In this document: piece after piece, positions 7,975-17,129 of the stretch | Layout: each line of letters starts with the position of its first letter | How positions within the stretch are numbered: the stretch's first letter is position 1 | The notes under the pieces: generated by a model | Told to the model about the DNA's origin: nothing | What the model saw: the letters and a program-made list of their open reading frames with translations, nothing else | Databases searched by the model: none | NCBI RefSeq assembly: GCF_000338275.1 | Contig: NZ_ANMR01000013.1 | Coordinates: 1 to 64,000 of the forward strand | Length of the DNA: 64,000 bases | From: Staphylococcus xylosus NJ | GTDB taxonomy: Bacteria; Bacillota; Bacilli; Staphylococcales; Staphylococcaceae | Direction: 5' to 3' | Made by a program: the position numbers and the translations under genes

Positions 7975-9603
7975 TTACATCAGTGCACTAACATTGCGCA
8001 TAATACGTGCTTTTTTGTAACCATGTAAATCATGCAATTCTTTGTAAGCGCTGAATAATTTTTTATAAATACGTACTTGTTGAGGATCTGGTTCTACTTG
8101 ATAAAGTACCGGTTCTTTCATCGCCTTTATAGCTGAATTGAAATCAGGATGGGCACCTCCACAAATAGAGCCTAATATTGCTGCACCAATTGCTGGTGCA
8201 TATTCACTATCAATTACAGTAATCTTCTTATTTAATATATTGGCATAGATTTCCATCAGTAAACCATTCTTTTTAGGAATACCTCCACAAGCAAATACAT
8301 GATCAACTTCCATTTGCCATCCTTGATATTGTTGCATAATCATTTTTGCACCAAATGCAGTTGCTTCCAAATATGCACGATAGATTTCCTCATGTCTTGT
8401 CTGTAAACTCATACCAAATAGACTACCTTTTAAATTACTATCACTTAATACACTACGATTACCGTTATGCCAATCTAAGGCAATAAGACCACTTTCACCT
8501 GGATAAAGTTGGGCAGCTTTTTCATTAAGTAAATCAAATATAGATATTCCACGTAATTTTGCTGTTTTAACATAATCATAAGGAGCTTGCTTAGCGACAT
8601 ATTCAAACAAGTCACCTACTGCCGTTTGCCCCGCTTCATAAGCATATAAATCCGGAATGATGGCTCCTTTAACTGATCCAGAAATTCCAGGAACTTTATG
8701 TTGTTCTTTATTAAGCATTAAATGACATGTGCTAGTGCCCATAACCATGGTCATTTCTTTATCTTTTTCTGAACCGATACCTAATAAACTTGCGTGTGCA
8801 TCAATGATAAACGGACTGACTTGTGTATCTGGTGACAAACCTAGTTTTTCTGCCATCTCTTTGCACAAAGTACCTACACTGTCACCTATACTGACTATTG
8901 GTGCATCAACCTTTGTGCGTACAATATCAGATAAATTTGAATCTACTTTATCAAATAAATCATAATGAAAACCTGTTTCTGTTTCCCAAAATGATTTGAA
9001 GCCCAATCCACAATTAGACCTTACATTCTGACCAGTCAGGCGATTTACAATCCAGTCGCCCGCTTCCATAATATTTGCTGTAACGTCCATAACTTCAGGC
9101 GCTTTATTGTTAACTTCCATGATTTTAGGAATCATCCATTCACTACTAACGTTAAATCCATAGTACCCTAACCATCTATTTTTAGCTTCTAATGCAGTCT
9201 TAAATAATAAATCTGCTTCATCTTGTGCACCATGGTGTTTCCATAACTTTACATAAGCATGCGGATTATTTTGAAAACCTGCTCTGTTGTGTATGGGTTC
9301 CATTTGTTCATCTACAAATATAACTGTTGAAGATGTAAAATCAATGCCTATGCCAACGATTTCAGACACTGAAATATTGGTTCTTTCTATAATGGCAGGA
9401 ATACCTGTCTCAATAATTTCCATATAATCATTGGCATTTTGGAGCGCAAAGCTTTGGGGTAGTTTCTCTCCACCCAACTCACCTTCTATTGTGCCATGTG
9501 TATAGTTTTTTATATATTGTTCTTCAATTTTTCCATTTTCAGTATTAATTAAAAATGCTCTACCTGAACCTGTACCAAAATCAATGCCTATGCTGTAACT
9601 CAT
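7975..9603 (-). CDS. araB: AraB-type FGGY carbohydrate kinase (ribulokinase)
   Basis: The 542-residue product starts at an ATG 8 nt after GGAGG. The phosphate-binding GIDFGTGSGR is near the N-terminus, as in FGGY kinases, and length and sequence are of the AraB type. AraB phosphorylates ribulose at C5. No araA or araD is nearby; instead the gene is divergent from a TarJ-like dehydrogenase and a polyol permease. The kinase therefore more likely serves ribitol or arabitol breakdown than arabinose breakdown. It could phosphorylate ribulose after polyol oxidation, or the polyol itself. A cre site sits at its transcription start. Confidence 0.85.
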   Translation of the reverse strand: MSYSIGIDFGTGSGRAFLINTENGKIEEQYIKNYTHGTIEGELGGEKLPQSFALQNANDYMEIIETGIPAIIERTNISVSEIVGIGIDFTSSTVIFVDEQMEPIHNRAGFQNNPHAYVKLWKHHGAQDEADLLFKTALEAKNRWLGYYGFNVSSEWMIPKIMEVNNKAPEVMDVTANIMEAGDWIVNRLTGQNVRSNCGLGFKSFWETETGFHYDLFDKVDSNLSDIVRTKVDAPIVSIGDSVGTLCKEMAEKLGLSPDTQVSPFIIDAHASLLGIGSEKDKEMTMVMGTSTCHLMLNKEQHKVPGISGSVKGAIIPDLYAYEAGQTAVGDLFEYVAKQAPYDYVKTAKLRGISIFDLLNEKAAQLYPGESGLIALDWHNGNRSVLSDSNLKGSLFGMSLQTRHEEIYRAYLEATAFGAKMIMQQYQGWQMEVDHVFACGGIPKKNGLLMEIYANILNKKITVIDSEYAPAIGAAILGSICGGAHPDFNSAIKAMKEPVLYQVEPDPQQVRIYKKLFSAYKELHDLHGYKKARIMRNVSALM

Positions 9604-9631
9604 TGTATAAGCCTCCATTCACCTTTCTTAA

Positions 9632-9645
9632 AGAAAACGCTTTCT
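9632..9645. promoter_or_regulatory. cre site of the araB-type kinase gene
   Basis: AGAAAACGCTTTCT matches 12 of 14 cre positions within a 16-bp perfect palindrome (9631-9646). It lies just downstream of the -10 below, a repressing position. Confidence 0.7.
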
Positions 9646-9648
9646 TAA

Positions 9649-9677
9649 ATCATAATTAAATTCAAACTAAAAATCAA
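9649..9677 (-). promoter_or_regulatory. Promoter of the araB-type kinase gene
   Basis: Minus-strand TTGATT, 17-nt spacer, TATGAT; the transcript would start at or just before the cre palindrome. Confidence 0.6.
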
Positions 9678-9727
9678 TACAAAAAATCACAAAAGGACAA
9701 ATAACTGCAAAATAAAACAAATTGAGT

Positions 9728-9757
9728 TTGACAAATCCACTTGTAAGCGTTTACTAT
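9728..9757 (+). promoter_or_regulatory. Promoter of the dehydrogenase-permease-DeoR operon with overlapping cre
   Basis: TTGACA (9728-9733), 18-nt spacer, TACTAT. TGTAAGCGTTTACT at 9742-9755 matches 13 of 14 cre positions and covers the spacer and -10, so CcpA would block polymerase directly. Confidence 0.75.
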
Positions 9758-9806
9758 TGTCGATATAAACATATATGAACAAATAATATTAAGGAGATGT
9801 GCAAAT

Positions 9807-10880
9807 ATGAAAATTCAATCGAATGCTTTTCGATTAACTGAACCTGGTCAATTCGAACAAGCTACACTTATTCATGACTACGACGATAGAGATATTATTA
9901 TTAGACCAACTAAAGCAAGTGTCTGTCATGCAGATTTACGCTATTACACAGGCAATCGTCGTCCTGAAGCACTCGCAAAAAAATTACCTATGGCATTGTT
10001 TCATGAGGGAATTGGTATCGTTGAAGACTCCAAGCATTCAGATTTCATCCCAGGTGACAAGGTTGTCATTGTTCCAAATATTCCTTCTTACCTACGTAAA
10101 CAAACTTTTGCACCTTCTCCTTATCAAGATAATTATGATGAACATGCTTTATTTATGGGAAGTGGCTTTGATGGTATATGCCAAGATCAACTGGTTGTGC
10201 CTGGAGACAATGTAGTTAAAGTACCTTATACTTTAGATGAAGACGTTGCTTTGTTAGCAGAGTTATGTTCTGTTTCGTTATTCCCTATCAATCAACTTGA
10301 ACATATCACTACAGATGACTCTCCTCAAGTTGCCATATTCGGTGATGGCCCCGTTGGTTACTTAGCAGCTACAGCATTACATTATATTTACGGTATAAAA
10401 CAAGAACAATTGTTAGTGTTTGGAGCCATCGAAGAAAAGTTAGCTGCTTTCGAAAGTTTTGCAACGACTCATTTAGTCTTTGACTATGATTTCAAACAAC
10501 ATCGTGGCGTACATACTGTCTTTGAATGTGCTGGAGGCAAATTCTCTGAATCTGCTATTAACCAAGCCATCGATTTAATTGATAGACAAGGTCATATTGT
10601 ATTAATGGGGGTCACTGAGGAGCGTGTCGGTATCAATACGCGCGATGTACTTGAAAAAGGGTTAACATTTTCAGGAAGTTCTCGTAGTACAAAACGCGAA
10701 TTCGAACAGCTTATCAATGCATTCAGCAACAAGCAATACCAGAAAGCGTTAAGACAATTAATTCCTGACACTTATTATCATATTTATAATACAAATGATT
10801 TAAAAGTAGCGTTAGATGATACAACAGCAAACAAAGGATGGAAGAAAACTTATTTACAATATCATTGGGAAAATGACTAA
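9807..10880 (+). CDS. TarJ-like medium-chain alcohol dehydrogenase (pentitol or pentitol-phosphate)
   Basis: The 357 residues form a medium-chain zinc dehydrogenase close to TarJ, the ribulose-5-phosphate reductase of wall teichoic acid synthesis. Shared landmarks are the RYYTG stretch, LPM..FHEG and LEKGLTFSGSSRS. Catalytic zinc ligands are Cys40 and His66-Glu67. The four-Cys structural zinc loop is absent. In this operon with a polyol permease and opposite a ribulokinase, it should work in the catabolic direction, oxidising ribitol or arabitol, or ribitol 5-phosphate, to the ketose. AAGGAG upstream supports the start. Confidence 0.82.
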   Translation: MKIQSNAFRLTEPGQFEQATLIHDYDDRDIIIRPTKASVCHADLRYYTGNRRPEALAKKLPMALFHEGIGIVEDSKHSDFIPGDKVVIVPNIPSYLRKQTFAPSPYQDNYDEHALFMGSGFDGICQDQLVVPGDNVVKVPYTLDEDVALLAELCSVSLFPINQLEHITTDDSPQVAIFGDGPVGYLAATALHYIYGIKQEQLLVFGAIEEKLAAFESFATTHLVFDYDFKQHRGVHTVFECAGGKFSESAINQAIDLIDRQGHIVLMGVTEERVGINTRDVLEKGLTFSGSSRSTKREFEQLINAFSNKQYQKALRQLIPDTYYHIYNTNDLKVALDDTTANKGWKKTYLQYHWEND

Positions 10881-10895
10881 AAAGGTGGGTTATAA

Positions 10896-12134
10896 ATGAA
10901 TAATTCAAGTTCTATTCTAGGTATGCCTCGACAAATTATTTGGGGTTATATTGGTATCATCGTTTTTATGATGGGTGACGGCTTAGAGATTGGTTGGCTA
11001 AGCCCTTGGCTACATGGACATGGTTTCTCTGTTCAAGAAACAAGTTTACTCTTCTCTGCATATGGTGTAACAGTTGCTATAGCAAGTTGGCTCAGTGGTG
11101 TATTTGCAGAAGCACTTGGCGGTAAACGTACCATGCTATTAGGCTTATTCTTCTACATTATCGGTACAATTTTCTTTGTTGGCTTTGCAATTCCATCTCA
11201 AAACTTATCATTAATGTTGCCAGCATATGCATTAAGAGGGTTGGGTTATCCGTTATTTGCTTATTCATTCTTAGTATGGATATCTTATCGTTCCGAACAA
11301 AAGACACTCGGCGCAGCAGTTGGATGGTTTTGGTTTGTCTTCACAGGCGGCTTAAACGTGCTTGGCGCTCTCTATTCTATTTGGGCAATCGAATATTTAG
11401 GGCATATAAATACATTATGGAGCTCATTAATATGGGTTGTTCTAGGGGGCATCTTTACTATAATATTAAATAAAGATACACTACCTGCAAGCCAAGGTAG
11501 TGCTTTAGAAAAACTTAAAGAAGTATTTAAAGGTGTAACTATTGTTGCCGAAGAACCAAAAGTGTTATTAGGTGGTATTGTTCGTGTAATTAATACGACG
11601 GCACAATTCGCGTTTCCAGTTTTTTTACCTATCTATTTATCATCTTTTGGTATTCCGACCTCTAAATGGCTAGCGGTATGGTCCACTATTTTTGTTGGTA
11701 ATATCTTGTTTAACCTTATCTTTGGTGTTGTTGGGGACAAGATTGGTTGGCGTAATACTGTAATGTATTTCGGTGGCATTGGAAGCGGTATTTCAGTACT
11801 ATTGATGGGTTATGTTCCTATTTGGACAGATGGCAATTTAGCTTTATTAACAATTGTTGGTTTCTGTTGGGGCGCGTTTATTGCAGCATATGTACCACTA
11901 TCTGCATTAGTACCTTCCCTTGTTAAAAAAGATAAGGGCGCAGCTTTATCCGTGCTTAACTTAGGTGCTGGTTTACCTGTATTTGTCGGTCCAATGATTG
12001 TTTATCTATTCATCGGTAGTATAGACGCAATCGGCGTGATTTGGGTCCTTGCCATTTTATACTTTATCAGTACATTCCTGACTTATTTTATTAAAATGCC
12101 AAAACATATGCAAAATGGTGAATATACCGCATAA
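10896..12134 (+). CDS. RbtT/DalT/CsbX-type MFS polyol permease
   Basis: The 412-residue protein has ~12 membrane segments and the N-terminal pattern of ribitol/D-arabitol permeases (GDGLEIGWLSPWL). A loop with AEALGGKR between early segments is MFS-like. It lies 15 nt after the dehydrogenase and before a DeoR regulator in one operon. Pentitol uptake is inferred from family and context; which pentitol is open. Confidence 0.82.
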   Translation: MNNSSSILGMPRQIIWGYIGIIVFMMGDGLEIGWLSPWLHGHGFSVQETSLLFSAYGVTVAIASWLSGVFAEALGGKRTMLLGLFFYIIGTIFFVGFAIPSQNLSLMLPAYALRGLGYPLFAYSFLVWISYRSEQKTLGAAVGWFWFVFTGGLNVLGALYSIWAIEYLGHINTLWSSLIWVVLGGIFTIILNKDTLPASQGSALEKLKEVFKGVTIVAEEPKVLLGGIVRVINTTAQFAFPVFLPIYLSSFGIPTSKWLAVWSTIFVGNILFNLIFGVVGDKIGWRNTVMYFGGIGSGISVLLMGYVPIWTDGNLALLTIVGFCWGAFIAAYVPLSALVPSLVKKDKGAALSVLNLGAGLPVFVGPMIVYLFIGSIDAIGVIWVLAILYFISTFLTYFIKMPKHMQNGEYTA

Positions 12135-12174
12135 TTAGTAATAGCCAAACAATAATTTTAGGAGGTTGTCGTCG

Positions 12175-12954
12175 ATGTTACCAGCAGAAAGAGAACAACA
12201 TATTATTACATTTTTGAAAGCTAATAAAAAAGCTACGATACACACGTTAGCTAAAGAATTCAATGTACATGAAGCAACGATCCGTCGTGACTTAAATAAA
12301 TTAGAACAGTACAACCACATCAAGCGAACGCATGGTGGTGTCGTATTAAATGACACGGAGGTTTGGGATGAATTAAACTTTGATGACCGTGAAACAAGTT
12401 ATTATTATGAGAAAGTAGCTATAGGTCAAAAAGCTGCTGAATTTATTGAGACGAACGACACTTTGTTCATTGATTCTGGATCGACAACATTACATTTTGC
12501 GCGTGCGCTTGCACAAAAAAGCAATTTAACAATTATCACTAATGATATTCATATTGCTTCTATTTTAAAATCAACATCTAACCAAGTCATCGTTACTGGT
12601 GGTACCTTATATAAAGATAATTACTTATTGAATGGTATGATGACAAACGAAGCGCTTAAACAATTTAACCCTTCTAAATTATTTCTCGCAACACCTGCTA
12701 TTGATTTAGAAAAAGGCGTTACACACTTTAATGACACACTAGCTTCTACAAAAATACAAATGGTTAAACAAGCCAAAGAAATTTATGTGCTTACTGACAG
12801 TTCTAAATTTGACAAAGTGTCTCTTTATCACGTTTGTCCTAATGACGCAATCGATGTATTGGTAACGGACCAAACTAACTCAAAAATTGATTGGCAAAGT
12901 TATCACAATCATTTTAATAAAATCATTACAGTAAATGTAAACACACAATCTTAA
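12175..12954 (+). CDS. DeoR-family transcriptional regulator of the polyol locus
   Basis: About 260 residues. The N-terminal winged helix-turn-helix ends in the DeoR signature (ATIRRDLNKLE, then KRTHGG), and a phosphosugar-sensing C-terminal domain follows. A start at ATG 12175 is chosen because GGAGG ends 9 nt upstream; an in-frame TTG at 12166 overlaps the end of that site. As the last gene of the polyol operon it is the obvious local repressor; its effector is probably a pentulose phosphate (inference). Confidence 0.9.
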   Translation: MLPAEREQHIITFLKANKKATIHTLAKEFNVHEATIRRDLNKLEQYNHIKRTHGGVVLNDTEVWDELNFDDRETSYYYEKVAIGQKAAEFIETNDTLFIDSGSTTLHFARALAQKSNLTIITNDIHIASILKSTSNQVIVTGGTLYKDNYLLNGMMTNEALKQFNPSKLFLATPAIDLEKGVTHFNDTLASTKIQMVKQAKEIYVLTDSSKFDKVSLYHVCPNDAIDVLVTDQTNSKIDWQSYHNHFNKIITVNVNTQS

Positions 12955-13008
12955 CCCTTTTAAAAAACAGTCCCAATATACAAACACTATTTACTATTTG
13001 TGTGAACA

Positions 13009-13060
13009 AAAAAGCGTGCACCATTAGGTACTGAGCCTATTGATGTACGCTTTTTATTTA
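13009..13060. terminator. Bidirectional terminator
   Basis: AAAAAGCGTGCA pairs with TGTACGCTTTTT, giving T runs on both strands, between the convergent DeoR and ABC exporter genes. Confidence 0.85.
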
Positions 13061-13072
13061 TCTACTTTAAAA

Positions 13073-14794
13073 TTAAAAAGTCTCAACTTCCGCAAATTGT
13101 GATGTGTAAAGTTGTTTATATGGACCGTCTTGTTGCATAAGGGTTTCATGACTTCCCTCTTCCAATATTTGTCCATCTTTTATAAATATTATACGATCTA
13201 CATCTTTAATCGTTGATAACCTATGCGCAATAATTAAAGATGTTCGATCTTCTGAAAGTTTCTTAAACGCTTTTTGAATTTTATTTTCTGTTTCAATATC
13301 TAGTGCACTTGTTGCTTCATCTAAAATAATAATAGATGGGTCTTTCAAAAACATTCTCGCAATCGATATACGTTGTTTTTGTCCACCAGATAATTTTGTA
13401 CCTCTTTCTCCTACGAGTGTATCAAGTCCGAATGGCAACTCATTTATAAATGTTTCTAGTTGAGCGTTACGGATGGCATTCCATATCTGTGTTTCATCGG
13501 CATCTAAATGACCGTAGACAATATTATCCCTTAATGTGCCAGAGAACAAGAAAACATCTTGCTGAACAACTCCAATTTCTGAGCGTAATGAAGCTAATTG
13601 GATAGAACGAATACTTTGCCCATCTATTAAAATATCACCTTCATCTACTTCATAAAAGCGTGGTAATAGCGAACTAATTGTAGTCTTTCCACTACCGCTT
13701 GGACCAACTAATGCGATCTTCTCACCTTGATGAATTGTTAAATTCATATGATTTAAAATGGGTGTCTCCCCATAGCCAAACGATACATCTTTATACTCAA
13801 TCGTCTTAGGCTTTGTCGGCATCTTAGTAGCATGTGGATTATCTTGTATTTCGGGATCTAATGCTAAGATTTCTCTAAAATTATTAAATCCTGCAATAGC
13901 TTTTGGAAATAATTCGATAATCATGTTAATTTGTTCTAAAGGTTTAAATAATACGTTCGTAATCATAATAAATGCTACGATACCGCCGTAACTTAAATCT
14001 CCATGTAATACAAAATAACTACCTACGATTAACACAATAACCAGTGTTAATTTTTGGGCGATATGACTAATCGTAATATTCCATGACATGTAATTATATG
14101 CCTTTAATTTGGTAGCTCTAAAATTGTCATTTATACTATTGAATTTCTGTTGTTCATGACGTTCATTAGTAAATGCTTGAACTAATCTAATACCACCAAC
14201 ATTATCTGCTATCAATTCATTAAAACGAGATACATTCGCGAATAACCCTTTAAATGCTCGAGACATTTTTTGACTGAAATATATAGCTAATATAAAAACA
14301 ATCGGCACGACACAGAATGTAATAAGCGCTAATTTCACATCAATCGTTAACATAATTACAAACGCACCGATTAAAGTCATAATAGATAGAAATATATCTT
14401 CTGGGCCATGATGTGCTGCTTCACCAATATCCATTAAATCATTGGTTAGTCGTCCTATTAATTTCCCAGACTTTTGATTATCAAAATACTTAAAGTTTAA
14501 TTTTTGAATATGACTATATAAATCATTACGCATATCTCGCTCTATATTTGTGCCTAACTTATGACCCCAGTATGTGACAACAAATTTAAGCACTGATTCA
14601 ATAGCAAAAATGCCTAGTAATACCAATCCAAAAGTTACAATAAGATTCCAATTATTTGTTGGTAACAGACGATCTATGTAAATACTCGTTATGAGTGGAA
14701 ATATTAACTCTAATAAACCGACAACTATGGCAGAACCAAAATCTATAAAAAATAATCCTTTGTATGGCTTATAATATTTCAAAAATGATTTCAC
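13073..14794 (-). CDS. ABC exporter, fused membrane and ATPase domains, iron-regulated
   Basis: The 573-residue half-transporter has six membrane helices in residues ~1-310 and one ATPase domain: Walker A GPSGSGKT (364-371), LSGGQ (468-472), Walker B ending Asp492-Glu493. It would act as a homodimer. The start is GTG after AGGTGGG. The promoter is overlapped by a perfect Fur box, so export is predicted when iron is scarce; a siderophore or haem-related cargo is possible but unproven. It resembles MsbA/Sav1866-type exporters in build but is not a close Sav1866 copy by eye. Confidence 0.9.
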   Translation of the reverse strand: MKSFLKYYKPYKGLFFIDFGSAIVVGLLELIFPLITSIYIDRLLPTNNWNLIVTFGLVLLGIFAIESVLKFVVTYWGHKLGTNIERDMRNDLYSHIQKLNFKYFDNQKSGKLIGRLTNDLMDIGEAAHHGPEDIFLSIMTLIGAFVIMLTIDVKLALITFCVVPIVFILAIYFSQKMSRAFKGLFANVSRFNELIADNVGGIRLVQAFTNERHEQQKFNSINDNFRATKLKAYNYMSWNITISHIAQKLTLVIVLIVGSYFVLHGDLSYGGIVAFIMITNVLFKPLEQINMIIELFPKAIAGFNNFREILALDPEIQDNPHATKMPTKPKTIEYKDVSFGYGETPILNHMNLTIHQGEKIALVGPSGSGKTTISSLLPRFYEVDEGDILIDGQSIRSIQLASLRSEIGVVQQDVFLFSGTLRDNIVYGHLDADETQIWNAIRNAQLETFINELPFGLDTLVGERGTKLSGGQKQRISIARMFLKDPSIIILDEATSALDIETENKIQKAFKKLSEDRTSLIIAHRLSTIKDVDRIIFIKDGQILEEGSHETLMQQDGPYKQLYTSQFAEVETF

Positions 14795-14839
14795 AACATC
14801 CCACCTAATCTATAATTTATAAATGTGCATATGCCTTTC

Positions 14840-14868
14840 ATTATGGATTAAGTGATAATTATTATCAA
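14840..14868 (-). promoter_or_regulatory. Promoter of the ABC exporter with Fur box
   Basis: Minus-strand TTGATA, 17-nt spacer, CATAAT. TGATAATTATTATCA (14853-14867) is a perfect 7-1-7 Fur box covering part of the -35 and the spacer. Confidence 0.85.
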
Positions 14869-15011
14869 TGCTTTTTCATAATTGATCTACATCCATTTTG
14901 TAATAATGATGGTTACTTACCATAATTTTCAACGTTTTATTAAATAGTTATCTCATGCCTGTTCTCTGTGTTTATTAAATCTAAGCTGCCACATACTTTT
15001 ACAATAAAAAT

Positions 15012-15063
15012 AAGAGTGGATTAGAAACCAATTATGATGACATCGGTTTCGTATCACACTCCC
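15012..15063 (-). terminator. Probable terminator of the hexuronate operon
   Basis: A long imperfect stem (GAGTGTGATACGAAACC with GGTTTCTAATCCACTC on the minus strand) is followed by TTATTTTTATT. A smaller hairpin without a T run lies at 15244-15264 just after the uxuB stop. The rest of 14870-15274 shows no gene. Confidence 0.7.
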
Positions 15064-15274
15064 TCAATAATAATTAACCATTCATACATTTGTTACAATA
15101 TTTACTTCGTCACTTTTCGAAATGATAGTTATATGTGGTTAAGTATATAAACCTTTACAACATAACGTAACGCCTATGGTTCTATACTGAAACAAACGTT
15201 AGCTATGTAGTCATTGGGTTATTTTCTCCTTCGACCTGTCAATTAACTGACCCTCGGCCAGTTACAAATCTTTG

Positions 15275-16096
15275 CTAAACTCCAGAATATGATGAGAATC
15301 CACCATCGACTGGTACGACTATACCAGTAACAAATCCACTCATAGCGTCATCCATTAACCAATAAAGTGTACCTAAAATTTCTTCAGGTTCGCCAAAACG
15401 ATTCATTGGTGTTTGGGATAAAATTTTCGAAGCACGTTCAGAATATGAGCCATCTTCATTACGCAACAATGCTTTATTTTGGTTTGTTTCAAAGAAACCC
15501 GGTGCAATTGCGTTCACACGAATTTGACCTGCAAAGTAAGTGCTTAACCACTGTGTAAAGTTACTCACTGATGCTTTAGCACCACTATATGCCGGAATCT
15601 TAGTTAATGGTGTAAAAGCATTCATAGATGAGATGTTAATAATTGTTCCTGTGTCAACTTCTACCACATCTTCACCAAATACTTGTGATGGTAAGAATGT
15701 ACCTGTGTAGTTTAACTTAAACACTTTATCTACACCTTCTTCAGTTAAATCGAAGAAGGTTTTGTCACCGTCTTCATAATACATTTCATCATTCGTTGTA
15801 GCATTTGGATTATTACCACCTGCGCCATTAATAAGTACTGAAATTTTTCCAAATTTATCGTTAAACGTTTGTTTAGCTTGTTGTAATGACAATTTATCTA
15901 ATACGTTAGCTACCAGTGCGACGGTTTGTATTCTTTCTTTATCAATTTCATTTTGTAAGTTCACAATTTTCTCTTCGGAGCGTCCTAGTATCCCCACATT
16001 CGCACCTTTTTCTACAAGTGCTTTCACAAATGTTGAACCTATTACGCCTGTTGCTCCTGTAATAACGACATTAACGTCTTTAAATTGTGCAGTCAT
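15275..16096 (-). CDS. uxuB: SDR-type D-mannonate oxidoreductase (fructuronate reductase)
   Basis: 273 residues, short-chain dehydrogenase fold: TGATGVIG cofactor loop, NGAG, catalytic Ser in NISSMN and YSGAK. Bacillus-type mannonate oxidoreductases (YjmF) are SDRs, unlike the E. coli enzyme. It reduces D-fructuronate to D-mannonate. It is the last gene of the operon and overlaps the uxuA stop by one base (TAATG), indicating coupled translation. The function rests mainly on position between the pathway genes. Confidence 0.88.
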   Translation of the reverse strand: MTAQFKDVNVVITGATGVIGSTFVKALVEKGANVGILGRSEEKIVNLQNEIDKERIQTVALVANVLDKLSLQQAKQTFNDKFGKISVLINGAGGNNPNATTNDEMYYEDGDKTFFDLTEEGVDKVFKLNYTGTFLPSQVFGEDVVEVDTGTIINISSMNAFTPLTKIPAYSGAKASVSNFTQWLSTYFAGQIRVNAIAPGFFETNQNKALLRNEDGSYSERASKILSQTPMNRFGEPEEILGTLYWLMDDAMSGFVTGIVVPVDGGFSSYSGV

Positions 16097-17127
16097 TATT
16101 TACTCACTCCTTCAATTAAACCATTAATATATGTTGCTCCTAATGCTCTATCGAACAATCCATAGCCCGCTTTCCCTGTTTCTCCCCAAATCATACGTCC
16201 ATGATCTGGTCTGATTGTGCCTTTATATTCTATATCTCTTAATGCTTCTACAACTGCTTTCATATCTACAGATCCATTTTTAGATAAGTGGCCTGTTTCA
16301 ACGAATGAAAATTCATCTAAGCGTTTTACATTACGCATATGCACAAAATGAATATGCGTACCAAATTCCCGAATCATAGTTGGTAAATCATTCTCAGCTA
16401 AGGAACCTAGAGATCCAGTACAGAAGCAGATGCCATTATGTTTACTATCATTTATTGCTAGTAATTGTCTATAACTGTCATTATTCTTAATAATACGAGG
16501 AATACCAAAGATTGACCATGGTGGATCGTCCGGATGAATCGCTAAATCAATATCGTGCTCAATTGCAGTTGGTAACACTGCGTCTAAGAAATATTTTAAG
16601 TTTGCCCACAATTGTTCATCTGACATTTCACGATAGGTTGTAATGAGTTGATTCATCTCTGCTCTCGAATAACTTTCGTCCCATCCCGGCAAATTCAAAT
16701 CTGTTGTTAAAGGGTCGATGTCTTTCAACTGATCGTGTTTATAAATTAATGTATTAGATCCATCTTCAAGTTCGTAGTCTAGCTGTGAACGAGTCCAATC
16801 AAATACAGGCATAAAATTATATGTGACTGTTTTAACGCCATTAGCTGCTAAATTTTTCAATGATATTTTATAATTTTCAATTAAAGCGTCGCGTTCCGTC
16901 GTCCCCATTTTAATTTTTTCACTAACCGGAAGACTTTCTACCACTTCAAATTTTAAGCCTTCCGCTTCAATAGATTGTTTTAACTGAGAGATTCTTTCGG
17001 AAGTCCAAACTTCACCAACTGGTATATCATAAATCGCCGTAACGATTTGCTTCATATCTGGTATTTGTTTAATATTTTTTAAAGTCACGGGGTCATCTTC
17101 CCCGTACCAGCGAAATGATAATTCCAT
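16096..17127 (-). CDS. uxuA: Mannonate dehydratase
   Basis: 343 residues, typical UxuA length. It dehydrates D-mannonate to 2-keto-3-deoxygluconate (KDG). Conserved family features include SFRWYGEDDPV at the start, the substrate/metal region AIHPDDPPW, a conserved Cys-bearing segment GICFCTGSLG, HMRN, and DHGRMIWGE near the C-terminus. It starts 2 nt downstream of the uxaC stop with a good AAGGAGG. Confidence 0.96.
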   Translation of the reverse strand: MELSFRWYGEDDPVTLKNIKQIPDMKQIVTAIYDIPVGEVWTSERISQLKQSIEAEGLKFEVVESLPVSEKIKMGTTERDALIENYKISLKNLAANGVKTVTYNFMPVFDWTRSQLDYELEDGSNTLIYKHDQLKDIDPLTTDLNLPGWDESYSRAEMNQLITTYREMSDEQLWANLKYFLDAVLPTAIEHDIDLAIHPDDPPWSIFGIPRIIKNNDSYRQLLAINDSKHNGICFCTGSLGSLAENDLPTMIREFGTHIHFVHMRNVKRLDEFSFVETGHLSKNGSVDMKAVVEALRDIEYKGTIRPDHGRMIWGETGKAGYGLFDRALGATYINGLIEGVSK

Positions 17128-17129
17128 AA

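Noticed and set aside
7975..9603. L-arabinose operon
   Set aside because: An AraB-type kinase is present but no araA, araD, araR or arabinose transporter; context is polyol use.
9874..10215. 113-codon open frame inside the dehydrogenase gene
   Set aside because: It is an out-of-frame shadow; the dehydrogenase frame has all family motifs.
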